From assembly GCF_030272615.1 (NCBI RefSeq), contig NC_081410.1:502346442-502410441 (forward strand): a DNA stretch of 64,000 bases. Direction: 5' to 3'. The notes under the pieces are model-generated. The model saw only the letters and a list, made by a program, of their open reading frames with translations, was not told where the DNA came from and ran no database searches. This DNA is from Cryptomeria japonica. Its lineage: Eukaryota > Streptophyta > Pinopsida > Cupressales > Cupressaceae. A program made the translations under genes and the position numbers. This document shows positions 35,237-46,181 of this stretch, in pieces; positions within the stretch are counted from its first letter, which is position 1, and every line of letters starts with the position of its first letter.

Positions 35237-38200
35237 TCAATCCAAATCTGCTACTGCTCGATTCTTCTCATCACTGAAATCTTGTTTCCATTGTTCCAAT
35301 GATACTAACTCACCATTAATGTAAAAAGAGGGCACCCTAGGGGTATTCCCATCATCCAGCCTCTGATGCTCTTTCCCTAATTGATTTTCCAATTCATCAT
35401 GGGACTTCAAGTGAGCCTTGGCTTCAATTTTCTCACCTAGATTCATCACACTGTTGTCATTCATCAAGCCTTCCAACCGAGACCTGAGCCTTTCATGCTC
35501 TTTCATAGCTTTGACTATTCCAGCATATGTCTTCCAATAGATTTCTGCAACCTGCATCATACTTTCGAATCTATGGTCAATGACCTCGAGAACTAACTTA
35601 TCCATCTTTTGTTGTTCCTTTCTTAGTTGCTGAGATGTCTTTTCAGCCCCGTTCCTCCAATACATAGCGTTTATCAAGGCATCCATGGAATCTCTGTCAA
35701 CACCATATTTCATCCCTATTTGACTGGTACCTATATCAATCTGAAGAAATCTTGCTTGCAGCCTTTGTTTTTCTTCATCAATTTTCTCATATAGGCTTTT
35801 GTATGTACAATTTTCTCAGACCAAAAACTCTATCTAATCTTCGTTCAGTTTAGCGACATCCAAATTTAGTTTGGTAGTTGTTCTAGGGTCAGTCTTTCCA
35901 ACTTGTTGCACCATCAAATGTCCAAAAGCTTCTTCTGTATCAACCAATATAGGTCTTTTATCTTTGGGATAGATAGCCCACTGTAGAAGAGCCTTCTGAT
36001 CTGGATCATATCCTGATCCTCTAAAGAGTTTATCAATCTCTTTTGGCATCATTTGCCTACTTGGGTCCTGTTTCTTGAGGAATCCATCAAACAACAAGGT
36101 AGAGTTCATGTCCCATCCAGAGTATAATAGCACACGAGCTTCCTTAAGCAACTGTCTTCCCTTCTCAGGTGTCATTTCTCTCATCACAAGATCCATCTCC
36201 TCTTGTAACTTTGGAAGTTGTTTCTCTTCTTCACTATTTCTCATGTTATTCCTAATATGAGATCCTTTATGTTGATAGAGGAATGCGGTGAACTCCTTGG
36301 AAGCAATGAAGTCAATATCAACAATGAAATCCTCATGCTCTAGGAATCTGATTTCAGCCACTTCTCGAACATTCAATTGTCCTATTGCCAAGTCTATCGG
36401 TGTATCCTCTGCATAACTAGGGGGGTAATCCTTTGCATAACCAGGGGGGTAATCCTCTCGAGGATTGAATGGAACGATGCCAGATGTGGAAGAAGGAGAC
36501 ATATGAGCCAAAGGCTCTGTATTCCTAATAGTATCAATGTAATCCCTAAAAACATGAGGCGAGACTCCCTCAAGTATTTCCAATTCATGCTCCACAAGTT
36601 TGTTGCCCAACTCCAAGGGATCTTCAATCTTTTGTAGCATGTTCTCATCCATTTTCCTTCTATAAAGCTTCCATTTATAAGCCTGCATTGCTTTCTCAAA
36701 CTTTATTCGCTTCACTCTGGCGTCTTCTCTGCCAATGTTCTTAATGAGGTCATCCGGTAGGTAAGATTTATGCTCTCCAACCTTCAACTTTTGTGATGAC
36801 CGGGCTATCCTTATGTATCCTTAAGGATCAAAATTGGGCCTTAGATCCCCCATAGCCATGCCATAATAATCCAATTTTGTCTGCAGCAGGCCATAACTCT
36901 TTGAACTTTTTACAATAAAATCTAAAAATACTAACAACCCAAGTACAATTGATTGTTTTCCATGGCTTGTCAAATGTTCTGTACTCACTATTGACAGTTG
37001 CCTCACAATTTCTAGACAAGCCACTCTGTTAGGGACTATAAGTGGTAGTAAGTATGGTCTCCCTTCAAACACATATACCTTGACTTGTGTGCAGTCTAAA
37101 AAACAATACCAATCTCCCCAATTGTGTTCAATTGAGGGATCTTCAGTGAAATCTTTTGGTCTTAGGAATCTTTGAACCTCTAGTGCAAGGGCATGATCGC
37201 ATGAGCATCCCAATAGTCTAAATACTAGCTTGACAAAAAACTCCTCAAAATGACAATATTGATTATTCACATACCTCTGGTCCCATGAAGAAACCCATAG
37301 CTGCACTGGTTTTCTCATTCTAGCATTGTCATATGTCCTGACACATAACTCTTCTAGCCATAACCTTTCATCTTGGCCCACATACAATAGAATATGCATA
37401 AGTAAGGAATAATGCTTGAAATGAACATTGATGACATCCCCCTTTAACTTATCTAACCCATGATTCAAAACCTCAACCAAATAAGCAAAAAAATCAAAGA
37501 AGCGGGGGTCCTTAGATTGTAAATCGGCACAAATGACCATGGCTGCAATATCCATCAAAGGATGGGCTTTTATCCCTAGCACTTGGGCAACACAGTAATA
37601 GGTATACTTGAAATATGGATGGAAAGAGTTTACATCATAGGGAGCTTTGTCATCCTGACCTAGTGGCACTAAGGACCCTGCATTCCTAGGTCTATGTATA
37701 GGGAGTCTCCATGTTTTGTAAATGTACTCTAGGTTAAAATATTCACTTGTTAACTTCTTGAGGTCAATCAATTCTTCAAATCCCCAATCCAACTCAAACA
37801 CAGTGTCAATAACCTCCTTTGTGATTGCAAGAATTAGCTCATCCATGTAGTTATATATGGTCCTAGTTTTAGGGTCATAATTGTTTTCCAATGCCTTCAT
37901 GAGCTCCACATTCACGAATACATTAGCCACAACTAACCTTCCTAAGTTCAATTGCCATAAATAGTTGATAGGTTGAGGGGCAACTCTTTATTGTACCCAT
38001 ATATGAATAATTCATACCCTCTCAACTTTGTCCATATGTCTCTAAGATCCTCAAACCGGTCCTCTAGGCCTTCCTCATCAGCTCTAATCTTCTTGGACCT
38101 CAAACTGGATGATGGGCACTGGTCAATCAGGTCCTGGGCCAAAGAACGCCCTTCCCTTTTCTGTCTTTTAGGTTTTTCTTCTATAGTGATGGGTTCTTTT

Positions 38201-38238
38201 CGCTTTCTGGTCTTATTAGTTTTAGATGATGACTCCAT
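35237..38238 (-). pseudogene. ORF B: diverged homologue of ORF A, unknown function
   Basis: It starts MESSSKTNKTRKRKEP at 38238, a basic nuclear-localisation-like N-terminus. After one frameshift near 37980 a long frame runs to 35237 with stops at about 36821, 35834 and 35816. It shares with ORF A the order of VVANVFVNVELMKAL, HYSLLMHILLYVGQ, FLRPKDFTEDPSIEHNWGD, GRPYLLPL and then MTPEKGRQLLKEARVLL, followed by a coiled-coil C-terminus. It has its own DYPPGYAKDYPPSYAED repeat. The final part seems unrelated to the C-terminal segment kept in the LTRs. No enzyme motif is recognised. It lies in the same direction as ORF A, upstream of it. Confidence 0.72.
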
Positions 38239-38459
38239 TTGAATTTTGAAAAAGAGGTCTATGTGCAAACAACTTACTTGGAATTAGTGAGCTTTATCTA
38301 TGAATTCGCCCAATTCCTTCTTTCAATTCGTTGCCTGTGAATTCCTTAATGTTGTGCCCTTTGCTGGTTGATCCACTACTTATGGCATATTTAATCCATT
38401 AGTAATGGTGCTTTGGACAATGGTCACTCGGGCACACATTTGAATTTAATGATGGTGTG

Positions 38460-39360
38460 ACCTTCCCTAGCATTTGTTTATGATTTTTGTGGAAATCAAT
38501 AATCATTTTGATGAGGATATGTCTTTCAATCATTTGTTTCTTTAGTCCATCGATCTCTTTGTTTCTATCAACAATACTTTTGTTTTGAATATTACTTCGA
38601 TCAAGTATTTTTTCCCTTCATCAAAATACTGTATTCAGTCAGTATGGCTGTCTCCTCATCGAAACATATCTGATATCCATCGGGTCTTATGTTGAATAAA
38701 CCTTGGGCTTCGGTGTCCTCCTTTATTTTTCCATCAAAATACTTCTTTCATCGATATTACTATGCCCCGTCGACGAATGAGTCTATTATCTCACCGAAGC
38801 TTTTCTTTATTTTCCCTTATCGTTCTTCACCGATAAAGTTACATCAGCAAAACCATGCATATTGAGAACATGCCTTTTAACCTCCTTGAAACCTATATCC
38901 TCATCGATATCTTTTATCGATGTAGCTTCCTTTTGTCTGATCAATATTATTCTTTCGATGAAAACGCTCCTTTCGGTGGGTCCTTTTTATGTTGCACCGA
39001 TAGTATTATTTCCTCGAGAACTTTTCCCATCGATGAAGACCCTCTCTGCTTCTTTGATATCTTTTTTTGATGAAGTTTAACCTCCTTGAAACCTATATCC
39101 TCATCAATATCTTTTATCAAAGTAGCTTCTTTTTGTCTGATCGATATTATTCTTTCGATGAAAACGCTCCTTTCGGTGGGTCCTTTTTATGTTGCACCAA
39201 TAGTATTATTTCCTAATGAACTTTTCCCATCGATGAATACCCTCTCTTCTTTCTTCGATATCTTTTGTCGATGAAGTTATTATCTTTGGTGAGTCCTTTT
39301 GGTGTTTCCTTCCTTCGATGGCTCTTTTATATCGATGATAATTATTATTTTTTTCTATAA
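38460..39360. repeat. ATCGATG-rich repeats with a 200-bp tandem duplication
   Basis: Dense ATCGAT, TTCGATG and CATCGATG words, related to 33430-33930. Within it, about 38877-39076 and 39077-39276 are tandem copies (CCTCCTTGAAACCTATATCC starts at 38881 and 39081). It lies upstream of ORF B as the other block lies upstream of ORF A. ORFs here are low-complexity shadows. Confidence 0.75.
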
Positions 39361-39750
39361 AAATGATCATCGTCGGAATTACAACGAATACCAAGCTTTC
39401 GACCAATGACTTCTTTGACCGTCGACAGAGTCCATTGGATTGTCAAATTTCTGACGGGCATGGCATCATCGACCAATCCGACGCTGAGTTTTCGATGGTG
39501 GATTTTGTCGACACTCCAATGAAAATTCGTCAAAAATCTGACAAATGGCTGTCAGAAATCAGCTCTGAATGTACTAGTGCAACATGCAAAGAATTAGAAG
39601 AGATTAACATTTCAAAGATATAAATTTGAAATTAGAATATGATGGCATGCATAAGTTCTTTACAAATATGGGAGTATGATTTCCTTAAATATAAAGTCAC
39701 TATAAATATACAATTTTAACATAACTTTATAAAATAAATGTTTTGAGCAC
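39361..39750. other. Unassigned stretch before LINE B
   Basis: It contains several TCGAC and CCGACG words at 39375-39540, then AT-rich sequence that may be the LINE 5' untranslated region. No gene is recognised. Confidence 0.35.
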
Positions 39751-39865
39751 ATGGAGCGGGACAAGCAGGTGAATAGTCAAGAGAATAGGGTTTTTCAAAT
39801 TTTGAACAGTGGAGCAGGCTATGGCGGTGTAGTATCTGGGAAATCATAGGTGCAATCATTGCAGG
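39751..39865 (+). pseudogene. LINE B ORF1, first exon-like piece before the gypsy insertion
   Basis: The ATG at 39751 opens MERDKQVNSQENRVFQ, with one TAG near 39847, and runs into the target duplication GCAGG (39861-39865). The frame matches the ORF1 frame that resumes at 61418. The segment is short, so assignment rests mainly on that continuity. Confidence 0.6.
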
Positions 39866-40169
39866 TGTTATCACTATTTTGGAAATTGTGTATTCTTGTC
39901 CCATAATCAGCTAAAATCTGCAAAGGTGTGTTTGGCATAACCTTGTTGCCTCTATGTTTTTGGGTCAAAGAGGGTTTAAGGTTTTTGAAAGATTTGACCT
40001 TCCTATGTTTTGAAAAACCCTCGCATTCTATTCTTGCATTACTTTTTCCACTTAAGTGGAAGGGTCGCTCTGCCATTAAAGTGTCCCCCCCTTTAGGTTT
40101 TTCCTAGGCGGTCTTTTAATATTTTCAATTTTTACACCTTTGCCTATGTATTGTTTTAATCTTTGTCGA

Positions 40170-41235
40170 GCTTCTTAATAATCATGCCAGTCAAAGTTGA
40201 TCCTCCAGTGTGCATTGTTTCACTGGGCAAAGATGCCTGTAGTTTAGCATTCACAAAGTGGTGAAAAGACTAAGCGGGCTTGGCCAAAGGATTGTTCATC
40301 AGGTAAAAGGAATGCATCTTGTATTGAATCCAACGGCTCGCGTTGCTTCGCTAGCCCAAGATGCATGTGATTTATCCTTTGCGAAATAGCGAAAGAGTTG
40401 GCAGGTCCCATAGGTAAGCAGTTACTTTGGTTAAAGGATGATCAATTTGGAGTTGATCCAACGGTGCACATAGATTCACAACCGAAAGATGTCTGTGCTT
40501 TACCTTTCGTGAAGTAACAAAAAGGTGGAGGGCCCAGGCAAGGTGGTCACAAAAAGGTTAAAACGCAAGTAGTTTCCAAAGATCTAATGAGTGTCATTGC
40601 TTCGCGAAGAAGAGTTGCTTGAGTTTTAGAGTCTGTGAAGTAGCGAAAAGGTTGGTGGATCTAAAAGATAGCAAAATCATGATTTTAAAGATCGATCAAC
40701 TTGGAGTTGATCGGACGGTCCGCGTGGATTCGCATCCCCAAATCAAAAGGAATTTACCATTCACAAAATAGAAAAATGACATGGCAGTCACATGGTGGAT
40801 GACATGGTAGGATAGGTGGGTCACTTGGTTGAGGAAAATGATGGCTTGTCAGATGCATGTGGCAGTCCTAGAATGGAGCCCGATGGAGTTCTCGGGTGAA
40901 TAGCCAATTGACACATAAGATTCATTCGCCCGTGATGAAATAAAGCAAGTGGTTTCCAAACTGAGGGCCCAATTTAAAGGTTTGAGTATTTTAAATGGTG
41001 TACATCTCGAGGTGGATCCAACGTTGGGCATTGTTTTTCAGCCCAAAGATGCAGGGTGCTTAGCTTTCGTGAAGTGGTGAAGACCGTTAGTAGTGATGGT
41101 GGTGCGCGGTTAGTAGAAAAGATTGGTGGTCACCATAAGTAGTAAAGATCGTGTCAGTGGTAATTGATCAGACGAAAGGCATTTTTTCGCGTGATCTAAG
41201 TACACAAGGTTTAGTGTTTGCGAAGTAGCAAAAAG
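40170..41235 (+). repeat. GTAGCGAAA modules in the 5' LTR
   Basis: CGAAGTAGCGAAAAG-like cores lie near 40254, 40382, 40510, 40636 and 40764, spaced about 126-128 bp, then near 41070 and 41221. Each is preceded by a GTTGATCCAACGG-like and a GCCCAAAGATG-like word. The position upstream of the TATA box suggests U3 regulatory repeats; this is inference. Confidence 0.75.
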
Positions 41236-41919
41236 AAAGTAAAGGCCACCATTTTGAGTTTTGCTGATCCAGTAGAGGCCCCCACTATGCACACTAATAT
41301 GAAAAGAATTTTGGACACCTTGTGCGAGCTAAATGAGGACAAGGCTATTTTAGAGCCTATTTTGAATAAGTGGATACCAAGAGAAGTGGATTTAGAACCT
41401 ATGTGTGCATCCTATGATGAAGCAGGATCTGATGCTATTATTAAATCCACATGTATGTTAGCAAAAGGAAGAACCGATATGGAGAGGAAAGCTAACTGGT
41501 ACAGGAAAGAATATACTGAGCATAAATTTGAATTGTTTCCTGGGGGTTTTGTAAGCCAAAATCAGTTGAAGGAAAAATAGGTATGGCTTGATGAGATGGG
41601 AGCTAATTTGTCTCTAAGGGTGAATGAAATCGTCAACAAAGATGACACATCTCTATTTGTTAAAACAATTGAAGAGATAGAAAAGATAAAGTCACACTAT
41701 GGCTTTTTGGAATCAAAGGTGAGGAAAGTAAGAAACTCTTGGAAAAGGTTACTCAAGTTGAAGGAGAAGATTGTTGGCTACTCATGGCCTACTGATGACG
41801 TGTTCCAAGAGTGGACCAAGAAATATGTGCTGCAAGAAGAAGGAATACCAGAACAGTTAGAAGATGCTACAGAGGAACAACAAACCAAAAAGGCCGCAGA
41901 GACTTAAGAAGACTTGTAA
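41236..41919 (+). pseudogene. C-terminal remnant of ORF A in the 5' LTR
   Basis: The frame starts KVKATILSFADPVEAP directly after the last module and ends EDL with a TAA at 41917-41919, 77 bp before the TATA box. It has stops at 41578 (TAG) and 41905 (TAA). It matches the last 240 codons of ORF A (ILEPILNKWIPRE, YRKEYTEHKFELF, TIEEIEKIKSHYGF, WPTDDVFQEWTKKY). Compared with the 3' LTR copy, a short in-frame deletion lies near 41460. It has no start codon of its own in context. Confidence 0.85.
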
Positions 41920-41995
41920 CTGTTTCTTTGAAAGGAATTACAGTTGTAACTAATCATTCTTAGGAATGTCCAAAGCTTGTATGCATCCATAATGT

Positions 41996-42004
41996 TATAA
42001 ATGG
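41996..42004 (+). promoter_or_regulatory. TATA box of the 5' LTR
   Basis: TATAAATGG in the block GCTTGTATGCATCCATAATG, conserved at 60568 and, inverted, at 28167-28175. It lies after the coding remnant, which places that remnant in U3. Confidence 0.7.
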
Positions 42005-42829
42005 ATACCAGGACTAATAGAAAAGGGATCACAAGAAATTTTGTAAAGAACTCTGCAGAAATATATCTGGGTTTTTCTAGCTATCATAGAGAATACTTTG
42101 AATCATGTAATATTATTTTTTAAAATGAATATAAAGATACAGATCAACACTTTTCAAGACTTAATCTATGTTGTCTTCTAGTGTGCACTCATTAATTTGC
42201 TAGTTTCGTTAGAATAGTCTAGGGTTATTTGATTGAACATGGATTGTAATGCAATCATATGGATATGTTTCTAGCTTTTCTCTTCAAGGGAGAGGAATTA
42301 AATAGGCATGAAATATCTCTATCAGTAAATCAATTCTTCGCTCATCTTGAATTTGATGAATGGTTTTAGTTTTAAGAGGATAAAACTCATGTATATGTTA
42401 GGCAATTATGGGGTTAATTAAGGCCGAGGTGGTGAAATGTATGAGATTGTTCAGTTTTGTAATTCTAATTTGATTTGGGTGACACTGGTATCCAGTTGTG
42501 GTTTTCTTTCTATTTCTCTTGGAGTTCAATACTGAAAATGAGTATAAGCTTTTCTATTAATGTTTCAATTCTATTAAGGTGATGAAGTCCATAGGTTTCT
42601 ATCATTGGTTTACTATGGATCACAAATTTTAAAAGTGTGCAAGTTTTCACAGAAGGTATACCCACCTAAACTTTGGATAAGTTCAAAGTGCAGAAGGTTT
42701 TGTTAAAACCTTGTTATATGTTTTTCTGGAGTTTTGTTCTTCCTCGGTGTCCTCTTCATATGCAAAAAGAGTTTATTGTATCCGTAACAAGGAGGAGAGA
42801 ATGGAATCAAAATTTGAGAACAACAAAAG

Positions 42830-42846
42830 TGGTGACTCTGCTGAGG
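42830..42846 (+). other. Primer-binding-site-like sequence of the gypsy element
   Basis: TGGTGACTCTGCTGAGG begins 4 bp after the LTR end. Its complement ends in CCA as a tRNA 3' end would. The tRNA is not assigned. A partial echo (GGTGGTGACTCTGAG) occurs near 43042. Confidence 0.6.
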
Positions 42847-43109
42847 ATAGTCATAGTGTGTATCTATGTGACAGATTGGTGCCTGAATTAGTTCAGAAGT
42901 TTGTTTGGATCTCTATGTGTTGTGGAAGATTGCATTATGTCTCATTTGTGCTATCTTTCTCTTTGAAAATCTTCTTGATTTTTTAAATCTTTGTAAGTGA
43001 TTTGTTTAAGCTTGTTTTCTTATTTCCCACAGTCTTTGTGGGTGGTGACTCTGAGAGGTATAACCAGTGCTATTGAATAAGTATAATTCTTTTAAGAAGA
43101 ACAAGCACA

Positions 43110-43270
43110 ATGCAGAGAGGAAGGAACACCAAGGTTATTCATGAGGAAGCATCCTCAAGGGACATTGCAAGAGGAATTACCTGAATAGGCATAGAGAGGC
43201 CAAAAAAAATTAGTTGTACATGAGCCATCTAATGCTTGGGTCCAAAAGAGAATTAATACAGGTAAGTCAT
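43110..43270 (+). pseudogene. Gypsy gag N-terminus, cut by the nested element
   Basis: The ATG at 43110 opens MQRGRNTKVIHEEASS. After a shift a second frame ends NTGKS exactly at the insertion site and continues SDRPIYANSS at 51601. The join is consistent once one copy of the 5-bp target duplication is discounted. It is short and frame-shifted. Confidence 0.55.
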
Positions 43271-44407
43271 TGTTGGCATTTTTGATGATTATGTTGTGAT
43301 TGTCATTGATGGACACACACTTGCATTAAGATCATTTCTTTTTATGTATGAGTTATGCTCAACTGGTAATTGTTCCAACCGGTATGATGCATTATAGTCC
43401 TTAGAGTATTGGTGTTTTGCAAAAAGTGATTATCGATCTGAAGTGATATGTAGACCCCAAGCGGTTTGAGGATCTCAAGCGGTATGAAGGATCAAAGTGG
43501 TGAAACACATATTTCCCAGTCTTCATTTTGTCAAACCGATAACCGGTATTCTTCTTCAACCGGTATTTTGTATGAACCAGTAATACTCTATGACAAGTTA
43601 CCAACTGGCATTTTGTGATGAGTTACCATCCACCGATTGTTTGATGGTGCTGACACTTTAACAGTGCTTTTTGTGTCATGTTACAGAATATGTCTAGATG
43701 CATTGAACCTAGGAAATTGTAATGTAATCTTTTTGGAATGACATGCAATCAGATTCCTTTATAAGGACATCATGTCTGGGGTCTTAGGTTGTTGATGTTG
43801 TTGCTAGGGTTCAAGGTGGTTGAGGAGTTAGAGAGAGTATGAATGTGTAGAAGATTGATGTAATGTTGTAATGCATTAGGAATGAGCTATCAAGGATCTA
43901 ACCAAGCAATATGTGCTATCTGCTAGATCACTCACTTGTTGATTACTCACATCTTCGACAAGTCTGTAGCCCTTAACCGGGTAGGCCCAAAAGCCTTTTG
44001 TAAATCCTCTAACAAGGTGGTTCACATCCATGGATCTAAAATCCTCTAGAAAGGTAGTCTTTAATTGGACTTATCTCCTAAAGGAGATTGAGATTCCTAA
44101 GAGGATCTATTCTGGTAAAGAACATTGTATGACCTTAACTGATCTGACCTTAACCGGTTTGGTTCCTATTCTGTAGATAGTTACTTGTGAGTACCATCTC
44201 TCCGTGGTTTTTCCCATTTGGGTTTCCACATCAAAATCTCTTGTGTTATGGTGTTTGCGCTTCTATGGGTGAATGCATTATTTTCTATTTGGTTTGTATG
44301 TGTGCTAACCAATTTGTCTACTAAACCGGTTTACTGTTAGTCTAGCAAAGTGTTTAAGTGCAAAGATTTTTGGCATACTAATTCACCCCCCCTTTTAGTA
44401 TTCATCA
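43271..44407 (+). repeat. 5' LTR of pol-less element copy 2
   Basis: 1,137 bp, TGTTGGCATT to TATTCATCA, matching 50457-51598 with visible scattered differences. It contains CCGGTA words, a TATA-like TTTATAAGG at 43758 and an unusual GC-poor 3' end with ATTCACCCCCCC. Confidence 0.93.
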
Positions 44408-44409
44408 AT

Positions 44410-44422
44410 TGGTATCAGAGCC
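44410..44422 (+). other. Primer binding site (initiator Met tRNA type)
   Basis: TGGTATCAGAGCC lies two bases after the LTR end. It is identical to the site in copy 1 and typical of plant Copia elements. Confidence 0.92.
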
Positions 44423-44457
44423 AACCTTTCTATAAGTTTAACCACTTGGAAAGAGAT

Positions 44458-45735
44458 ATGGGGGAATACACATTGAGGGAACTTACTCATCAGCTCACTC
44501 AATCTAAGAAAGCCTATGATGATCTTATGGTCAAATACAAGGCATCTCAAGTAGAAAGGAGAGAACATGCTGAAAAGTTGATGGAGCTATCTAAAAATAG
44601 TTCTTCTGATGAAGAAGACATGGAAGCCCTGATTCAAGAAGTAGAAAAGATGAATGAATCCAATTCCAACCTGAGAAAAGAATTGAAAGGACTGACTATC
44701 CGAATGTGCCAAGAGCTTGAAAATTGGAGGAAAGCTGAAGATCTGATAAAAGATAAAGATCATGAAAACTCCAAGCTGAAGCAAGAGATCAGTGCCCTAA
44801 CTGCTCAACTCCATGCGAGAAAAATGGAAAAGGAAGACATGCAAGGAGAACTAAACATTGCCATCTCTAAAAATGAAAACCTGACAGAAACAAATGCTAC
44901 TATTTCCAAAGAACTCTCTGAGTCAAAGAAAATACTTGATAAGTTCAACAAGAGTACTGTCAAGCTAGAGCAAAAGCTTGAATCTGCCAAACCTGTCAAG
45001 AATACTGATGGACTTGGCTATTCCGGTCATGAGGAAGGTGAGACCTCTAGTAAAAATGCTAGAACATCAAAGAAACAACCAACATCAAAGGATAAAGGTA
45101 AGAAAAAGTTTAAACCTATTTTCTTTAACTGTCTTAAAGAAGGATATACTGCCAATGTGTGTAGGAGTAAGGCTTACAATAATTTTTGCTATTTCCTAAA
45201 TGATAAGCCTAGATCCTATAGGTTCAATGGTAACTATTATGCATGCAAAAAGTTTGGGCATAGAGCATCTGAATGCAGGTCTGTTATGAACAATGCTGGA
45301 AGATATCCTCAGAGGACTCAAGGAATTGGTCCTGAACCTTTTGTGAACCGAAATCACAACTGGTTTAATGCCTTCAATTATCAGTCAAGAAGTGGTGGCT
45401 ATCAACTGACATCTGGATGGAGAGCAAACTATTTGATCTATCATAATAATGGTCACACTACTACAACATGCAGGAGGAAGAACGACAACATGAATAATGG
45501 ACCTTGGAGAGCACCTGGAATGGTCTGCTATCATTGCAACAAACCGGGTCACATTGCTAGATTCTGTAGATCAAGAAAGAACATATCTAATGGTATACCA
45601 ATCACTCTGGAAGGAAAGATTAACATTGACACTATTCAAGTGGATATGAACAAAACCTGGAAGAAGAAACTAGCAGTGTTACAAGAAGAACCAGTTTCTG
45701 CACCTAGTGTGGAAATATCGGAACCAGCAAACTAA
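44458..45735 (+). CDS. Gag-like coiled-coil/zinc-knuckle protein of the pol-less element, intact
   Basis: 425 codons. The start is the first ATG after the PBS (MGEYTLREL); the frame also runs back into the LTR. Residues 1-180 are a charged coiled coil (heptad-like Leu/Glu/Lys). Residues around 185-215 (FNKSTVKLEQKLESAKPV, then GLGY) resemble the linker between gag and protease in plant Copia polyproteins. Residues 225-400 carry up to four knuckles. The last, CYHCNKPGHIARFC, is a perfect CCHC; the others (FFNCLKEGYTANVC, YYACKKFGHRASEC and YHNNGHTTTTC) have lost a Cys. Presumably it packages element RNA. It is the only long undamaged frame in the window. Confidence 0.85.
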   Translation: MGEYTLRELTHQLTQSKKAYDDLMVKYKASQVERREHAEKLMELSKNSSSDEEDMEALIQEVEKMNESNSNLRKELKGLTIRMCQELENWRKAEDLIKDKDHENSKLKQEISALTAQLHARKMEKEDMQGELNIAISKNENLTETNATISKELSESKKILDKFNKSTVKLEQKLESAKPVKNTDGLGYSGHEEGETSSKNARTSKKQPTSKDKGKKKFKPIFFNCLKEGYTANVCRSKAYNNFCYFLNDKPRSYRFNGNYYACKKFGHRASECRSVMNNAGRYPQRTQGIGPEPFVNRNHNWFNAFNYQSRSGGYQLTSGWRANYLIYHNNGHTTTTCRRKNDNMNNGPWRAPGMVCYHCNKPGHIARFCRSRKNISNGIPITLEGKINIDTIQVDMNKTWKKKLAVLQEEPVSAPSVEISEPAN

Positions 45736-46181
45736 GCATCAGAAAAGCTTAGGGGGAGCAAAAGGCAAAATGTTTCGAACCCCTGGTTTACACTGGTAAA
45801 AGACCTTAACCGATATACGATACTTATCATTTGGGGGAAGACCAGAAATGGTAAAAGGCAAATTAGGGTTTATGCCCTAATGGTAGAGCATTAATTGCGG
45901 TAGGTGAGGAATATGTTTAAAAGGAATTTTCAAATCATTTATCACTATCATTTTTTGAAGCGAAGAAGGTTTTCAAGTGCAGAGCGATGAAAAAGTGATC
46001 TATGCTGTGATTCAAATAAATTTTAGAAACCTTGAAGTAGATTCAAAAGCAAATTGAAAATGGTCAAGAGAAGAACTCAAACTGGTGATTCAGCAACCGA
46101 CAAAGTGGAAGGCGAAGTGGAAATGGCAAAGCCCTAAATTCTTGATTTTTGAAAGGTATTTCTCGAGCTTTCTGTTTTGTC

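Larger units (their letters stand above)
39866..42825 (+). repeat. 5' LTR of the Tat-like gypsy element
   Basis: 2,960 bp, TG to CA, matching 58427-61417 throughout with scattered substitutions and small indels. In order it holds a leader, about seven degenerate modules (40170-41235), a coding remnant of ORF A (41236-41919), a TATA box (41996) and a tail of about 820 bp. Confidence 0.95.

Noticed and set aside
40170-41235. Evenly spaced repeats that could suggest a CRISPR array
   Set aside because: The units are about 127 bp, degenerate and inside plant LTRs, with no short identical repeats or unique spacers.
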